Assembly: GCF_947499945.1 (NCBI RefSeq)
Contig: NZ_CANMQD010000001.1
Span: 806,001 to 870,000, forward strand
From: an uncultured Sulfitobacter sp.
Lineage (GTDB): Bacteria; Pseudomonadota; Alphaproteobacteria; Rhodobacterales; Rhodobacteraceae
Direction of reading: 5' to 3'
Length of the DNA stretch: 64,000 bases
Program-made: the position numbers and the translations under genes
The notes under the pieces: model-generated
What the model was told of the DNA's origin: nothing
Seen by the model: only the letters and a program-made list of their open reading frames with translations
Database searches by the model: none
Part shown: positions 25,218-35,224 of the stretch, piece by piece
How positions within the stretch are numbered: position 1 is the stretch's first letter
Layout of the letters: each line of letters opens with the position of its first letter

Positions 25218-26603
25218 TTAGCGGGCGAAAGCGCTATACCCTGCTCTGCGTAAACGCTTGACTGCGCGGCTCACATCATTCTGACCGCCAAATGGCCCTG
25301 CAATGACCAGACGCGTTGTCTGCCCGTCGCGGGTGTAGCGACCAATGCGCACTGGCATGCCCATGCGCTGGACCTTCTTGGCCATCCGCTGTGCTGCTGC
25401 AGGATCGTTAAACGCACCAACTTGTACAAAACCACGCCCTGCAACTTCTGCCTTCGGCTGCGCACGCTTCGCAGTTGCCTTCGGCGCTGATTTGGGTGCC
25501 GAACGGGTGGAGTAAACAGGCTGGCGCGACACTGTCGCAACACGGGCCTGACGCGGTTCTGGCGAAAACACGTTACGCACATTGCGCACCAAACGCTTGA
25601 GCGTTTGACCATTGCGCTGGACGATTGTCACCTCACCCAGCTCACGCTGCTGTGTGGCATAATCGGTATAAGGATAAACCAACGGCACCGAAGCCGTGAC
25701 ATCACCTCCGTCCGCCTGATTGATCAGGCGGCGCGGCACAGTAGAGGTCCAAATCAGGTTCATCGCCTTGTGACCGCCGAGCGATTGTTCCGCACGCTTC
25801 GGGTTCAAACGTCCATCTGTCCAAACCTTTTTATACCCGCGCGGAGTGCTCACGTTTGTTGTGTTCACACGGTTCACTGCCACATGGCGCGGCACTATGC
25901 GCGTATGCTTTTTCACGCGGATCGGCTGGTCAGTGGTCGCAACACGCTTGTTTCCAGCCACATAAACCTGACGTGGCGCTGGCGCTGTCGAAATACGTGA
26001 GCCAACAATAGCTCCTGTCTGCGGCCCACAGCGCACGGCATGCTTGCCGCTGCGCAAATACTGGCTGCTGATCGCAGACGCCCCAGCACAAGCCGCTGTT
26101 CCTTGCGGAGTTTTCGCAACCGACACAACACGGCGCTGCGGCTGGGGCGCGGGCTGTATAACTTTCTCAACGATCGGTGCAGGACGCTTGGCCACCTGAC
26201 GCACGACTTTAGGTGCTGGTTTGCGCTGCACCTTGGTCTTCACGACCCGCGGCCTTGGCTTGGGCGCTGGCGCTGCGGCTTTTGCAACGGGTGGCGTAGC
26301 TGTGATCTGTGGCGCTGCAGCGGCAGTCTGAACGGGTGCTGCCTCGGTCACCTGACCAGCAAAAGTCGGTTTGAACCCGCATACACCTGCACGTTTGCGC
26401 GTAATGCGCGGCACCCATGACACCAGCCCATCAATGCCCGCACGGATGAAGACACAGCCTTGGCTGTCTACATACTGCTTGCCCTTATAGGACGCTGGCG
26501 GAAATTCAGCAGGCTCACTGCCTGCGCGTGTCTGAGCAAAAGCGCCACCAGCCGTGAAAGCTCCTGATAAAATGGCCATAGCCACAAGTTTAGTAAGTTT
26601 CAT
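25218..26603 (-). CDS. Secreted SPOR-domain protein
   Basis: The 461-residue protein starts at ATG 26603 (MKLTKLVAMAIL), preferred over a GTG four codons earlier. A Sec signal peptide ends around residue 25. A short Cys-containing N-terminal module follows (YVDSQGCVFIRAG, CGFKPTF). The middle is long, low-complexity and rich in Pro, Ala, Arg and Lys, and probably unstructured. Residues about 390-461 form a SPOR domain (GRGFVQVGAFNDPAAAQRMAKK then RLVIAGPFGGQNDVSRAVKRLR), which binds denuded septal peptidoglycan. It likely acts in the periplasm at the division site. The role of the first module is not known. Confidence 0.9.
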   Translation of the reverse strand: MKLTKLVAMAILSGAFTAGGAFAQTRAGSEPAEFPPASYKGKQYVDSQGCVFIRAGIDGLVSWVPRITRKRAGVCGFKPTFAGQVTEAAPVQTAAAAPQITATPPVAKAAAPAPKPRPRVVKTKVQRKPAPKVVRQVAKRPAPIVEKVIQPAPQPQRRVVSVAKTPQGTAACAGASAISSQYLRSGKHAVRCGPQTGAIVGSRISTAPAPRQVYVAGNKRVATTDQPIRVKKHTRIVPRHVAVNRVNTTNVSTPRGYKKVWTDGRLNPKRAEQSLGGHKAMNLIWTSTVPRRLINQADGGDVTASVPLVYPYTDYATQQRELGEVTIVQRNGQTLKRLVRNVRNVFSPEPRQARVATVSRQPVYSTRSAPKSAPKATAKRAQPKAEVAGRGFVQVGAFNDPAAAQRMAKKVQRMGMPVRIGRYTRDGQTTRLVIAGPFGGQNDVSRAVKRLRRAGYSAFAR

Positions 26604-26809
26604 GCATTCCCCCACAGGATATAGACTTCAGAATGTCAAAGCTGTGAGGATGAGTAAAGCAGCCGCGTGAACAATCGCCTTAATTTCGCCGCATTATCAT
26701 AAATTTGGATACCAAGATTCGGCAAGATATCCGATTCGACCAGCGATTCCTGAATGATCAGAAATGTCCATCCATGATAGTCGCCAAATAGAACCGATTT
26801 TTAGAATCG

Positions 26810-27445
26810 CTACTTTGTTCCGAACATGCGGTCGCCCGCATCGCCAAGACCCGGTACGATGTATCCCATCTCGTTAAGCTTCTCATCAACCGACGCCGTC
26901 ACAATTGGCACATCGGGATGCGCCTCTTTCATCCGATCAATGCCCTCGGGTGCGGCCAGAAGGCACAAGAAGATAATGTTTGTAGCTCCTGCTCCCTTCA
27001 GCAGATCAATCGCTGCAACAGAAGAATTGCCGGTGGCCAGCATCGGATCGACGGCGATTACCAGACGATCATCCAACCCCTCAGGCACTTTGAAATAATA
27101 CTGTACGGGTTTCAGCGTTTCCTCGTCACGGTAAAGCCCTACAAATCCGACACGCGCCGAGGGGATCAATTCTAACACACCATCCAACAGACCATTGCCA
27201 GCCCGCAGGATAGATATCAACGCCAGCTTTTTGCCGTCCAGCGTGGGCGCATCCATCATCTGCATCGGCGTCTCGATCTGCTTGGTCGTCATCGTCAGAT
27301 TGCGCGTCACCTCATAGGCAAGCAACTGGCTGATCTCGCGCAGCAACTGCCGAAATTGGGACGTGGACGTATCCTTATCGCGCATGATGCTCAGCTTGTG
27401 CTGGACCAGCGGGTGGTCCACGACGGTGAGATGGTGATCGCTCAT
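26810..27445 (-). CDS. upp: Uracil phosphoribosyltransferase
   Basis: The 211-residue enzyme converts uracil and PRPP to UMP. Diagnostic segments are [20 protein letters not shown] at the start, [39 protein letters not shown] and the PRPP loop [22 protein letters not shown], then a C-terminal [14 protein letters not shown]. Length is normal. It is the last gene of the cdd-deoA-deoB-upp unit, 18 bp after deoB, and completes salvage of pyrimidine bases released by the upstream enzymes. Confidence 0.97.
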   Translation of the reverse strand: MSDHHLTVVDHPLVQHKLSIMRDKDTSTSQFRQLLREISQLLAYEVTRNLTMTTKQIETPMQMMDAPTLDGKKLALISILRAGNGLLDGVLELIPSARVGFVGLYRDEETLKPVQYYFKVPEGLDDRLVIAVDPMLATGNSSVAAIDLLKGAGATNIIFLCLLAAPEGIDRMKEAHPDVPIVTASVDEKLNEMGYIVPGLGDAGDRMFGTK

Positions 27446-27463
27446 ATCCGGCTCCTTGATTGC

Positions 27464-28654
27464 TTAGGGAACCTCTACCCCGAGATGGCGGGCAACAAAA
27501 GCCGCCACATCCTTAAATCCGATATGCCCGAGCGATCCGGTCCCCATTCCGGCCACTAAAACAGGCACCCGCTCGCGCGTGTGGTCCGTGCCGACCCATG
27601 TTGGGTCATTACCGTGGTCTGCCGTCAGCACCATGATATCGCCCTTGCGCATTTGGTCGATCACCAGACCAATCTCCCGGTCGAACCACTCCAGCGCGCG
27701 GGCATAGCCCGAAACATCGCGGCGGTGCCCATACAGGCTGTCAAATTCGACAAAATTCGCAAACGTTAAACTACCCTCAGGTGCATCGCGCACCAAGTCC
27801 GCCAGATGCTCCATAAGCTCTGCGTCCGTGCCTTTGCGCACTTCGTCAAACCCCTGCATCGTGAAAATATCGCCGATCTTGCCCACCGCGAATGTGGCAC
27901 GCCCCGAATCCTGCACCCAATTGCTCAGCACAGGTTCAGGCGGCATCATCGCAAAGTCGCGGCGGCGTGGCGTGCGGGTGAATCCAGTCACCTCATCGCC
28001 CACAAAAGGCCGCGCGATCACGCGGCCTACCCGCTGTGCATGGAGCATAGGTGCGATATCTTCGCAAAGCTTGATCAACCGCTTCAGGCCGAATGTCTCC
28101 TCATGCGCGGCAATCTGGAACACACTGTCGGCAGAGGTATAACAAATAGGCTGGCCCGTCCGCATATGTTCGGCGCCCAACGCCTCGATAATTGCCGTGC
28201 CGGGCGCATGACAATTTCCCAAAATACCGTCCGTGCCTGCCGCCTTAGCCACCGCATCGATCAAATCCGCATCAAACGAGTTCTCGACACGCTCAAAATA
28301 CTTCCACTCCCATGGCACAACCAGCCCCGCCAACTCCCAATGGCCCGACGGCGTATCCTTGCCACGTGACACTTCTGTCGCTGCCCCCCAAGTTCCCTGC
28401 AAAGGCACCTCAAACGCCGCAATCTCCATCCCGCTTGCGGCTTTGAGCGCGACCCCAAGGCCCAACCGCGAAAGATGCGGCAACGCAATCGCACCGCTGC
28501 GCCCTTCCTCGGCCCGCGCCCCTTCACAGGCCTGCGCAATATGGCCCAGCGTATTCGCCCCCGTGTCGGGTACATCGCCGTTAAAGAAACTATGTGCATC
28601 AGGGGCACCGCCAATCCCGACGGAATCCATCACTACCAGAAATGCGCGTGCCAT
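27464..28654 (-). CDS. deoB: Phosphopentomutase
   Basis: The 396-residue enzyme interconverts (deoxy)ribose 1-phosphate and 5-phosphate. It is an alkaline phosphatase superfamily member. The N-terminus MARAFLVVMDSVGIGGAPDA supplies the first metal-binding Asp, the phosphate site is GKDTPSGHWEL with Thr, and the later metal ligands are in LTADHGNDPTWVGTDHTRE. Length is normal. The start ATG shares one base with the deoA stop (TGATG at 28652-28656), indicating tight translational coupling in the salvage operon. Confidence 0.97.
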   Translation of the reverse strand: MARAFLVVMDSVGIGGAPDAHSFFNGDVPDTGANTLGHIAQACEGARAEEGRSGAIALPHLSRLGLGVALKAASGMEIAAFEVPLQGTWGAATEVSRGKDTPSGHWELAGLVVPWEWKYFERVENSFDADLIDAVAKAAGTDGILGNCHAPGTAIIEALGAEHMRTGQPICYTSADSVFQIAAHEETFGLKRLIKLCEDIAPMLHAQRVGRVIARPFVGDEVTGFTRTPRRRDFAMMPPEPVLSNWVQDSGRATFAVGKIGDIFTMQGFDEVRKGTDAELMEHLADLVRDAPEGSLTFANFVEFDSLYGHRRDVSGYARALEWFDREIGLVIDQMRKGDIMVLTADHGNDPTWVGTDHTRERVPVLVAGMGTGSLGHIGFKDVAAFVARHLGVEVP

Positions 28655-29958
28655 CAGCTTACATGCTCCACAATCAAATCAGGGATAGGTATAGGTGCTC
28701 CCCCCATTATAATTGCACCGCGGACCGCCGCCAAGGCACGGTCCGCCTGCATTGGCCGCGCTGCGTGAATAACGCCCAAGGGATGCCCCTTCTCGACCCA
28801 ATCACCCAAACGGACCAAACGCGACAGACCCACCGCAGGATCCACAGGATCACTTTCGATCACCCGCCCACCGCCAAGGCCGACCACCACAAATCCCAGC
28901 GCCTCACCGTCAATCGCCTGCACATAGCCGCTGCTCTGCGCCGTCACTTCGCGCATTACCGTCGCTTCGGGCAAGAACCGCCGCCAATCCTCGACAAAGC
29001 GCACAGGCCCGCCCAGCGCTGCAATCATCGCACCAAATTTCTCGGCCGCGCGTCCATCCGCAATCGCCGCTTCTATCATCGCCGCACCAGCATCCGCATC
29101 CTTCGCCAGCCCCGCCCCGCTCAGCAACACACCGCCCAGCGCCGCACAAAGCTCAACAATCGGCCCGCGCTTGTCGCCGCGCAGCACCTGCATCACTTCC
29201 GCGACTTCCAGCGCATTGCCAAGGCTCGGCACCAAAGGCTGGCTCATGTCACTTATGACAGCGCGCGTCGGACACCCCGCCGCATTGGCCGTCCCGACCA
29301 ACGCCTGCGCCAAATCACACGCAGCACCGATATCTTTCATAAACGCGCCAGAGCCTACTTTGACGTCCAACACCAACCCCTCCAACCCCGCTGCTAGTTT
29401 CTTGCTCAGAATCGACGCCGTAATCAAATCCAGACTGTCCACTGTCGACGTCACATCGCGCACTGCATACAAACGCTTATCCGCAGGCGCGATATCACCT
29501 GTCGCCCCCACAATGGCACAGCCCACCTGTCCCACAACGCTACGCAACCGCGCCTCGTCCAGCATCACCCCCACACCGGGGATCGCCTCCAACTTATCCA
29601 GCGTGCCGCCTGTATGGCCCAAACCGCGCCCCGAAATCATCGGAACATACGCCCCGCACGCCGCCAGAGCTGGGGCCAGCACAAGGCTCACACAATCGCC
29701 AACACCGCCCGTTGAATGCTTATCCAAAACAGGCTTATCCAAATCCCACGTGAGCACATTGCCCGAGGCGCACATCGCCTGCGTCAATGCCACACGCCCC
29801 GCTTGATCGAGACCATTGCGGCACACCCCCATGGCAAAGGCACCCGCCTGTGCCGCACTCAGCGTCTGATCGGCCAGCGCTCCGGCAACCCACGTCAACT
29901 CATCCGCACTCAATGGCTCGTCATGGCGCAACTTGGCCAGAATACTACGCGCTTCCAT
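28654..29958 (-). CDS. deoA: Thymidine phosphorylase
   Basis: The 434-residue enzyme phosphorolyses thymidine or deoxyuridine to base plus deoxyribose 1-phosphate. Residues 1-65 form the helical alpha domain; the phosphate and pyrimidine sites show in DKHSTGGVGDCVSLVLAP and SGRGLGHTGGTLDKLEAIPG, with VDSLDLITASILSKKLAAGLE and DVKVGSGAFM beyond. The C-terminal alpha/beta domain closes the fold. The gene abuts cdd without a gap and overlaps deoB by one base. It is the second gene of the operon. Confidence 0.97.
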   Translation of the reverse strand: MEARSILAKLRHDEPLSADELTWVAGALADQTLSAAQAGAFAMGVCRNGLDQAGRVALTQAMCASGNVLTWDLDKPVLDKHSTGGVGDCVSLVLAPALAACGAYVPMISGRGLGHTGGTLDKLEAIPGVGVMLDEARLRSVVGQVGCAIVGATGDIAPADKRLYAVRDVTSTVDSLDLITASILSKKLAAGLEGLVLDVKVGSGAFMKDIGAACDLAQALVGTANAAGCPTRAVISDMSQPLVPSLGNALEVAEVMQVLRGDKRGPIVELCAALGGVLLSGAGLAKDADAGAAMIEAAIADGRAAEKFGAMIAALGGPVRFVEDWRRFLPEATVMREVTAQSSGYVQAIDGEALGFVVVGLGGGRVIESDPVDPAVGLSRLVRLGDWVEKGHPLGVIHAARPMQADRALAAVRGAIIMGGAPIPIPDLIVEHVS

Positions 29959-30351
29959 TCAGCCCCCCAAGAATGTTGGGTCAAACGCACCCGGCAAAAG
30001 TGCAGCAATGCTCAGGTGTTTTTCGACCCCCGCAACTGTGGCCATCGTCACCACCACATCCCCCGCGCCAAATTCCGCCAACTTCTGGCGGCATCCCCCG
30101 CAAGGCGTCACAGGCAAAGGCGACCCCGCCACGACGTAGGCTTCGGTAAATACCGTCTCTCCCGCCGCCACCATCGCCGCAATTGCACCCGCCTCAGCGC
30201 AAGTGCCCTCGGGATAAGCAACATTCTCGACGTTACAGCCGCGATAAATCGCGCCAGACGCCCCCCGCACCGCGGCCCCTACTTTGAAATCGGAATAGGG
30301 CGCGTGGGCATTCTCGCGCACCGCCAATGCTGCATCTCTCAAATCTGTCAC
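29959..30351 (-). CDS. cdd: Cytidine deaminase
   Basis: The 130-residue zinc enzyme deaminates cytidine and deoxycytidine to uridine forms. The active site is visible: NVENVAYPEGTCAEAGAIAA with zinc Cys and catalytic Glu, then TPCGGCRQKLAEFG with two more Cys ligands. The N-terminus DAALAVRENAHAPYSDFKVGAAV is family-typical. This is the small homotetrameric form. It is the first gene of the salvage operon. Its promoter must lie in 30352-30530, shared with the divergent malic enzyme gene. Confidence 0.96.
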   Translation of the reverse strand: MTDLRDAALAVRENAHAPYSDFKVGAAVRGASGAIYRGCNVENVAYPEGTCAEAGAIAAMVAAGETVFTEAYVVAGSPLPVTPCGGCRQKLAEFGAGDVVVTMATVAGVEKHLSIAALLPGAFDPTFLGG

Positions 30352-30490
30352 GGGAATCTCCTGCCATACTGGCCTTCCACCCTAGCCGCGCCTGCTCCAA
30401 GATGCGAAGGGTTTTCCTCTCCTTAATTCCCCTAATATATGCCATGATGAAATCGCGCTAAACAAATGTCTACTGGCGCTCCACAGATAA

Positions 30491-30508
30491 TAGTTTAACG
30501 TTAAACTA
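30491..30508. promoter_or_regulatory. 18-bp perfect palindrome upstream of malic enzyme
   Basis: TAGTTTAAC (30491-30499) meets its exact complement GTTAAACTA (30500-30508) with no spacer. It lies 22 bp before the malic enzyme ATG at 30531 and 139 bp from the divergent cdd start. The position suggests a repressor site over the malic enzyme promoter or leader. The cognate regulator is not identifiable from this window. Confidence 0.6.
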
Positions 30509-30530
30509 ATTTGAAAATGAGGCTCGCACC

Positions 30531-32804
30531 ATGACCGAAAATCCGTCAACACGCCAAGCTGCCCTTGATTATCACGCCTTTCCCAAGCCCGGAAAACTTG
30601 AGATTCGTGCAACCAAGCCGCTGGCCAACGGCCGCGATCTGGCACGCGCCTATAGCCCCGGCGTGGCCGAAGCCTGCATCGAAATTCAAAAAGATCCTTC
30701 CACTGCGGCTCTCTATACTTCTCGCGCCAATCTGGTTGCCGTGGTGACAAACGGCACGGCGGTCCTCGGCCTTGGCAACATCGGCGCCCTTGCGTCCAAG
30801 CCCGTGATGGAAGGCAAAGCAGTCCTTTTCAAGAAGTTTGCCAACATCGATTGCTTTGACATCGAAGTGAACGAATCTGATCCTGAAAAACTTGCTGATA
30901 TCGTCTGCGCGTTGGAGCCTTCTTTTGGCGCGATCAACCTTGAAGACATCAAAGCCCCCGATTGTTTTACGGTTGAACGTATCTGTAACGAGCGCATGAA
31001 TATCCCCGTTTTCCACGACGACCAGCATGGCACCGCTATCGTCGTCGGGGCCGCCGCCACTAACGCGCTCTATGTGGCGAAAAAGAAATTCGAGGATATC
31101 AAAATCGTGAGCACGGGCGGCGGCGCGGCAGGTATTGCGTGCCTCAATATGCTGCTCAAACTCGGCGTGAAACGCGAGAATGTCTGGCTCTGCGACATCC
31201 ACGGCCTCGTATATGAGGGCCGCGAAATCGACATGAACCCGATAAAATCCGAATATGCCCAGAAATCCGACCTGCGCACGCTCGATGATGTGATCGATGA
31301 CGCCGATATGTTCCTTGGCCTGTCTGGCCCCAATGTGCTGACCCCTGAAATGGTCGCTAAAATGGTCGAGACTCCCATCATCTTTGCATTGGCCAATCCC
31401 AACCCCGAGATCATGCCAGACGCGGCCCGTGCTGTGCGACCCAAAGCGATCATCGCCACGGGCCGCTCCGACTTCCCAAATCAAGTCAACAACGTACTCT
31501 GCTTTCCCTTCATCTTCCGTGGTGCACTCGACGTGGGCGCGACCACCATCAACGACGAGATGAAAATCGCCTGCATCGAGGGCATCGCGGCCCTCGCCCG
31601 TGAGACAACCTCCGCCGAAGCTGCCGCCGCCTATCAGGGTGAGCAGATGACTTTTGGTGCCGACTACCTCATCCCCAAACCCTTTGATCCGCGCCTTGTT
31701 GGCATCGTATCGTCCGCTGTAGCAAAGGCCGCGATGGAGACAGGTGTCGCAACCCGCCCCATCGCCGATCTTGAATCCTACAAAAACAATCTCGACAGCT
31801 CGGTTTTCAAATCAGCCCTCCTCATGCGGCCTGTTTTCCACGCTGCTCGCGCCACGTCCCGCCGCATCGTCTTTGCCGAGGGCGAGGACGAGCGCGTGCT
31901 GCGCGCCTCCCAAGCGATGCTGGAAGAAACCTCCGAAAAACCCATCCTGATCGGACGCCCAGAGGTGATCGAGCGCCGCATGGAAAAAGCCGGTCTGACC
32001 TTTAAGATCGGCACAGACGTCGATGTAGTGAATCCCGAAAACGATCCGCGCTACCGCGACTACTGGGAGACATATCACGGCCTCTTGGCGCGGCGCGGCG
32101 TCTCGCCCGATATCGCAAAAGCGATCATGCGCACCAATACCACCGCAATCGGTGCCGTCATGGTGCAGCGCAATGAGGCCGACAGCCTGATCTGCGGTAC
32201 CTTCGGCGAAACGCGCTGGCATCTGAACTACATCGAACAAGTCTTGGGACGTGATGGCAAACGTGCCCACGGCTCGCTCTCGTTGATGATATTGGAGGAC
32301 GGACCCCTCTTCATCGCCGATACCCAAGTGCACCAGCACCCCAACCCCGAACAGCTGGCCGAAATCGCAATCGGTGCTGCACGTCACGTGCGCCGCTTCG
32401 GCATCACGCCCAACATCGCCATGTGCTCACAATCGCAATTCGGCAATCAGGGCGAAGGCTCGGGCAGTCGCCTGCGCAAAGCGATTAAGATTCTCGATGA
32501 GGGCAACCATGATTTTTGCTATGAGGGCGAGATGAACATCGATACCGCGCTGGACCCCGAGCTGCGCGCGCGCCTGTTCCCCGCCAACCGCATGGAAGGG
32601 CCGGCCAATGTGCTGATCTTTGCCCACGCGGATGCCGCCTCGGGCGTGCGCAACATCCTGAAGATGAAAGGCGGCGGCCTCGAAGTTGGCCCGATCCTCA
32701 TGGGCATGGGCAACCGCGCCCACGTCGTCTCCCCCTCGATCACCGCACGCGGCCTGTTGAATATGGCCGCCATCGCAGGGACACCCGTGGCCCAATACGG
32801 CTAA
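30531..32804 (+). CDS. maeB: NADP-dependent malic enzyme with C-terminal phosphotransacetylase-like domain
   Basis: The 757-residue protein decarboxylates malate to pyruvate with NAD(P). It has three parts: an N-terminal malic domain (residues 20-160, with [24 protein letters not shown]), an NAD-binding domain ([34 protein letters not shown]), and from about residue 435 a phosphate acetyltransferase-like domain ([20 protein letters not shown]). The last domain lacks transferase activity in characterised relatives and is thought to be regulatory, sensing acetyl-CoA. A perfect palindrome precedes the gene, and a strong hairpin follows. Confidence 0.95.
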   Translation: MTENPSTRQAALDYHAFPKPGKLEIRATKPLANGRDLARAYSPGVAEACIEIQKDPSTAALYTSRANLVAVVTNGTAVLGLGNIGALASKPVMEGKAVLFKKFANIDCFDIEVNESDPEKLADIVCALEPSFGAINLEDIKAPDCFTVERICNERMNIPVFHDDQHGTAIVVGAAATNALYVAKKKFEDIKIVSTGGGAAGIACLNMLLKLGVKRENVWLCDIHGLVYEGREIDMNPIKSEYAQKSDLRTLDDVIDDADMFLGLSGPNVLTPEMVAKMVETPIIFALANPNPEIMPDAARAVRPKAIIATGRSDFPNQVNNVLCFPFIFRGALDVGATTINDEMKIACIEGIAALARETTSAEAAAAYQGEQMTFGADYLIPKPFDPRLVGIVSSAVAKAAMETGVATRPIADLESYKNNLDSSVFKSALLMRPVFHAARATSRRIVFAEGEDERVLRASQAMLEETSEKPILIGRPEVIERRMEKAGLTFKIGTDVDVVNPENDPRYRDYWETYHGLLARRGVSPDIAKAIMRTNTTAIGAVMVQRNEADSLICGTFGETRWHLNYIEQVLGRDGKRAHGSLSLMILEDGPLFIADTQVHQHPNPEQLAEIAIGAARHVRRFGITPNIAMCSQSQFGNQGEGSGSRLRKAIKILDEGNHDFCYEGEMNIDTALDPELRARLFPANRMEGPANVLIFAHADAASGVRNILKMKGGGLEVGPILMGMGNRAHVVSPSITARGLLNMAAIAGTPVAQYG

Positions 32805-32816
32805 GCCCATAAGAAA

Positions 32817-32840
32817 GGGCGGGGAAATTCCTCCCCGCCC
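32817..32840 (+). terminator. Stem-loop behind the malic enzyme gene
   Basis: GGGCGGGG (32817-32824) pairs with CCCCGCCC (32833-32840) around an 8-base loop, 12 bases after the stop. No T run follows, so termination may need Rho, or the hairpin may mainly protect the transcript end. Confidence 0.6.
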
Positions 32841-32865
32841 AAGGCAACAGTGTTGTGTTCGGCTT

Positions 32866-32988
32866 TTACTTTTTGCGCTCCACCAGCCCGGCGGGCGTCA
32901 TCGCTTTAGCGGCTGCCTTTTCGGCTGTGGTAGCCGCTTTCACACGGCGTTTTGCTTGTTTCTCTTTGTTGGCGCGTTTGTCGCCCAT
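32866..32988 (-). CDS. Small basic hypothetical protein, 40 residues
   Basis: From ATG 32988 the product is MGDKRANKEKQAKRRVKAA then TTAEKAAAKAMTPAGLVERKK. It is extremely Lys/Ala-rich, helical and basic. A longer reading from 33090 adds residues with no obvious relation. The ribosome-binding site is weak (AGG 13 bases upstream). Short Lys-rich proteins of this sort recur in Rhodobacterales genomes as hypotheticals. I do not know its function and cannot exclude that it is not translated. Confidence 0.5.
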   Translation of the reverse strand: MGDKRANKEKQAKRRVKAATTAEKAAAKAMTPAGLVERKK

Positions 32989-33167
32989 TGTCTTTGACCT
33001 ATCAGGTGATATCGGCGCAGGCACAATGTCTCCGCCTGAAATCAGTATGTTATACCACAAGAGGCGCTGCTGATCCGTTTTCGACAGCACTATCCAAATC
33101 CGACATATATTTTCTAATCAGACGCACCCGTCCCCACGGCCAATCCCTACGGACGACCACAAGAGAT

Positions 33168-33181
33168 GTAAATTTATTTAC
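33168..33181. promoter_or_regulatory. 14-bp palindrome upstream of propionyl-CoA synthetase
   Basis: GTAAAT (33168-33173) and ATTTAC (33176-33181) form an inverted repeat with a two-base TT centre in an otherwise GC-rich stretch. It lies 87 bp before the prpE start at 33269, a plausible operator distance. The regulator is not identified. Confidence 0.4.
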
Positions 33182-33268
33182 CGAAGCCCTGCCCAAATCC
33201 CAAATTGCCCTTGCCGCCCCCGCGTGCCTGCGCCTTAACTCTCCCAAACAACACGGGAGGGTTACGCG

Positions 33269-35161
33269 ATGGGATACGCAGACGTCTTTAAGGCCGCACA
33301 GGACAATCCGGAACAGTTCTGGCTGGAGCAGGCAAGAGCAATCGACTGGGTTGAAGCTCCAAAACAGGCGCTTTTTGATAAAGGGGAAGACCTGTACGAA
33401 TGGTACAGCGATGCAAAGGTAAACGGCTGTTATAACGCCGTGGATCGCCACGTCGAAAATGGCCGCGCAGATCAACCCGCAATCATCCACGACAGCCCGA
33501 TCACAGGCACCAAGCAGACCATAACTTTCGCCGAATTGCAGACCCGCGTGGCTGCCCTCGCTGGTGCGCTGGTGGCCCAAGGGGTCACCAAGGGCGACCG
33601 CGTCATCATCTATATGCCCATGGTGCCCGAAGCAGTCGAGGCCATGCTTGCCTGCGCGCGCATCGGTGCGGTGCATTCTGTTGTCTTCGGTGGCTTCGCC
33701 GCACATGAGCTTGCCGTGCGCATCGACGACTGCACACCAAAGGCAATAATTGCGGCCTCCTGCGGGATGGAGCCGAACCGCGTGGTCCACTATAAACCTC
33801 TGCTCGATGACGCCATTGAGCAGTCCACCCATAAACCCGATGCCTGCATCATTCTGCAACGCGATCAGGAAATTTGCAGCCTCGTTGAAGGCCGCGATAT
33901 CGAATGGGAAGCCGCCAAAGCGCTCGGCACGCCCGCCGATTGCGTTCCTGTCAAGGGCAACCACCCCGCCTATATTCTGTATACCTCTGGCACTACGGGT
34001 GCGCCCAAAGGCGTGATCCGCCATACCGCTGGCCATCTGGTGGCTCTCAACTGGACGATGAAAAACATCTATAATGTCGACCCCGGTGATGTCTTCTGGG
34101 CCGCGTCGGATGTGGGCTGGGTCGTGGGCCACAGCTATATCGCTTATGGCCCCCTGATCCACGGTAACACTACGATTGTCTTCGAGGGTAAGCCGACGGG
34201 CACACCAGATGCTGGTACTTTCTGGCGCGTGATCTCCGAACATAACGTGCGTAGCTTCTTCACCGCCCCAACAGCCATCCGTGCCGTCAAACGCGAAGAC
34301 CCCAAAGGCTTGGAAGTCAAAAAATACGATATCTCATGCCTCCGCGCCCTCTATCTTGCAGGTGAACGCGCCGATCCAGATACCATCATCTGGGCGCAGG
34401 ATGTACTGGGCAAACCCGTCTATGACCACTGGTGGCAAACCGAAACCGGCTACACCATCGCGGGCAACCCCGCAGGTTTGGAGGCGCTCCCCGTTAAAAT
34501 CGGCTCCCCTACTGTGCCCATGCCGGGCTATAACGTGCAAATCCTCGATGAGGCAGGCCACCCGATGCCCGCAGGAGAGCTTGGCGCCATCGCCATCAAA
34601 CTTCCCCTGCCCCCCGGCACACTGCCAACGCTCTGGAATGCCGAAGACCGCTTCCGCAAAAGCTATCTGTCGCACTTCCCTGGCTACTATGAAACGGGCG
34701 ATGCAGGCATGATTGACGAGGACGGCTACCTCTACATCATGGCGCGCACGGATGACGTGATCAACGTGGCAGGCCACCGCCTCAGCACAGGTGCCATGGA
34801 AGAAGTCCTCGCAGGCCACCCTGATGTGGCCGAATGTGCCGTCATCGGTGTGAGCGATGCGCTTAAAGGGCAATCGCCAATGGGTTTTGTCTGCCTGACT
34901 AATGGCGTGAACCGTCCTCATACCGAGATCACGGCAGAATGCGTCAAACGCGTGCGCGACCAGATCGGCCCCGTGGCAGCCTTTAAAATGGCACTTGTGG
35001 TCGATCGTCTGCCCAAAACCCGCTCAGGTAAAATTCTTCGCGCGACAATGGTCAAAATCGCCGATGGCGAGGCCTTCAAAATGCCAGCCACGATCGACGA
35101 TCCCGCCATTCTCGACGAGATCAAAGCAGCGATGCAAACCATCGGCTACGCCAAGGACTAA
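33269..35161 (+). CDS. prpE: Propionyl-CoA synthetase
   Basis: The 630-residue AMP-forming ligase converts propionate, CoA and ATP to propionyl-CoA. It follows the acetyl/propionyl-CoA synthetase pattern: the start (MGYADVFKAAQDNPEQFWLEQA), RVIIYMPMVPEAVEAMLACARIGA, the AMP-binding loop YILYTSGTTGAPKGVIRHT (about residues 232-250), the YDHWWQTETG substrate-pocket block, and MARTDDVINVAGHRLSTGAMEE with the Lys in RLPKTRSGKILRATMV at the end. WWQTETG and the LSTG variant point to the PrpE branch rather than Acs. A GGGAGGG ribosome-binding site precedes it. A paired-hairpin repeat follows. Confidence 0.95.
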   Translation: MGYADVFKAAQDNPEQFWLEQARAIDWVEAPKQALFDKGEDLYEWYSDAKVNGCYNAVDRHVENGRADQPAIIHDSPITGTKQTITFAELQTRVAALAGALVAQGVTKGDRVIIYMPMVPEAVEAMLACARIGAVHSVVFGGFAAHELAVRIDDCTPKAIIAASCGMEPNRVVHYKPLLDDAIEQSTHKPDACIILQRDQEICSLVEGRDIEWEAAKALGTPADCVPVKGNHPAYILYTSGTTGAPKGVIRHTAGHLVALNWTMKNIYNVDPGDVFWAASDVGWVVGHSYIAYGPLIHGNTTIVFEGKPTGTPDAGTFWRVISEHNVRSFFTAPTAIRAVKREDPKGLEVKKYDISCLRALYLAGERADPDTIIWAQDVLGKPVYDHWWQTETGYTIAGNPAGLEALPVKIGSPTVPMPGYNVQILDEAGHPMPAGELGAIAIKLPLPPGTLPTLWNAEDRFRKSYLSHFPGYYETGDAGMIDEDGYLYIMARTDDVINVAGHRLSTGAMEEVLAGHPDVAECAVIGVSDALKGQSPMGFVCLTNGVNRPHTEITAECVKRVRDQIGPVAAFKMALVVDRLPKTRSGKILRATMVKIADGEAFKMPATIDDPAILDEIKAAMQTIGYAKD

Positions 35162-35164
35162 CGC

Positions 35165-35211
35165 CAAAGTCTCACCAGAGACTTTGAGCCCAAAATTCCA
35201 CCGGAATTTTG
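35165..35211. repeat. Paired-hairpin intergenic repeat, copy 2
   Basis: CAAAGTCTC (35165-35173) pairs with GAGACTTTG (35178-35186) around ACCA. After four bases, CAAAATTCC (35191-35199) pairs with GGAATTTTG (35203-35211) around ACC. Both stems have 9 perfect base pairs. This copy begins 4 bases behind the prpE stop and keeps the architecture of the copies at 4627 and 62627 with different stem bases. Confidence 0.75.
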
Positions 35212-35224
35212 CAACCTCGCACAA

